Source of the DNA: Gordonia polyisoprenivorans NBRC 16320 = JCM 10675
GTDB taxonomy: Bacteria; Actinomycetota; Actinomycetes; Mycobacteriales; Mycobacteriaceae
NCBI RefSeq assembly: GCF_000241325.1
Contig: NZ_BAEI01000070.1
Coordinates: forward strand, 1-64,000
Length of the DNA stretch: 64,000 nucleotides
Reading direction: 5' to 3'
The position numbers and the translations under genes were made by a program. Shown here one piece after another: positions 63,922 through 64,000 of this stretch (position 1 is the stretch's first letter; each line of letters begins with the position of its first letter). The notes beneath the pieces were generated by a model, which did no database searches, had not been told where the DNA came from, and saw only the letters and a list, made by a program, of their open reading frames with translations.

Positions 63922-63961
63922 CGTGAGAGATCAGATAAGAGGCCGGTGAGGCGCGAGACGC

Positions 63962-63996
63962 CGAGAGCCCGACACGTGCGGCATGCCGGGCTCTCG
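63962..63996 (+). terminator. Terminator after the two-component system
   Basis: A 10-bp stem CGAGAGCCCG/CGGGCTCTCG (63962-63971 and 63987-63996) with a 15-base loop lies near the end of the window; the bases after it are cut off at 64000. Confidence 0.65.
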
Positions 63997-64000
63997 TGAT

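Overview
The window is one contiguous stretch of a high-GC actinobacterial chromosome from the mycolic-acid-producing order Mycobacteriales (Corynebacterineae). A Gordonia-like genus is my best guess; the genus is inferred, not proven. The evidence is a multidomain type I fatty acid synthase next to acpS, a CmrA-type mycolate-precursor reductase, L,D-transpeptidase lipoproteins, a mycothiol-linked oxidoreductase and a truncated haemoglobin. Gene order recalled from Mycobacterium tuberculosis is kept in two blocks: fas-acpS-bcp-DUF3618-Ldt ... orn-DUF853-cmrA (the Rv2524c to Rv2509 region) and ettA-gdh-thioesterase-aglA-glbO-HNH-DUF5130-pepN-nitroreductase-rpiB-nei (the Rv2477c to Rv2464c region).

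Layout. 1-8.2 kb: 3' part of fas plus acpS, one operon ended by a strong hairpin. 8.3-13.3 kb: bcp-tetR on the minus strand, then a small DUF3618 membrane protein and two L,D-transpeptidase lipoproteins around tRNA-Lys and a membrane protein. 13.4-20.3 kb (accessory): an acyl-CoA dehydrogenase, a beta-lactamase-fold/ArsR pair with a candidate operator, a UbiB-like kinase coupled to a double-headed TetR protein, and a further TetR. 20.3-26.5 kb: tRNA-His, orn, DUF853 ATPase, cmrA, fadH and a PadR regulator. 26.6-33.2 kb (accessory): an ABC exporter preceded by a Trp-rich micro-ORF and two hairpins, a WXG100-like/DUF1023 pair, a VOC protein, tRNA-Arg with a duplicated flank, and a formylglycine-generating enzyme. 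33.4-54.5 kb: the second conserved block, interrupted by a C4-dicarboxylate transporter with a two-component system whose kinase gene carries an in-frame TGA. 54.5-64 kb: a 46-aa ORF, a lysin B/cutinase-like hydrolase, sthA, a third L,D-transpeptidase with a CRP-type site upstream, a secreted lipase, a zinc-ribbon peptide, a P450 coupled to a small membrane protein, and a NarL-type two-component system.

How the genes work together. Much of the window concerns lipids and envelope: fatty acid synthesis and its pantetheinylation, mycolate reduction, beta-oxidation, three peptidoglycan cross-linkers, a lipase and an esterase-like hydrolase. A second theme is redox and carbon balance (bcp, sthA, NAD-glutamate dehydrogenase, the Rv2466c-like protein, CtaJ). 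The spots most worth checking are the interrupted dicarboxylate kinase, the Trp-rich leader-like ORF, the transpeptidase whose signature reads SNGC, and several short tandem repeats.
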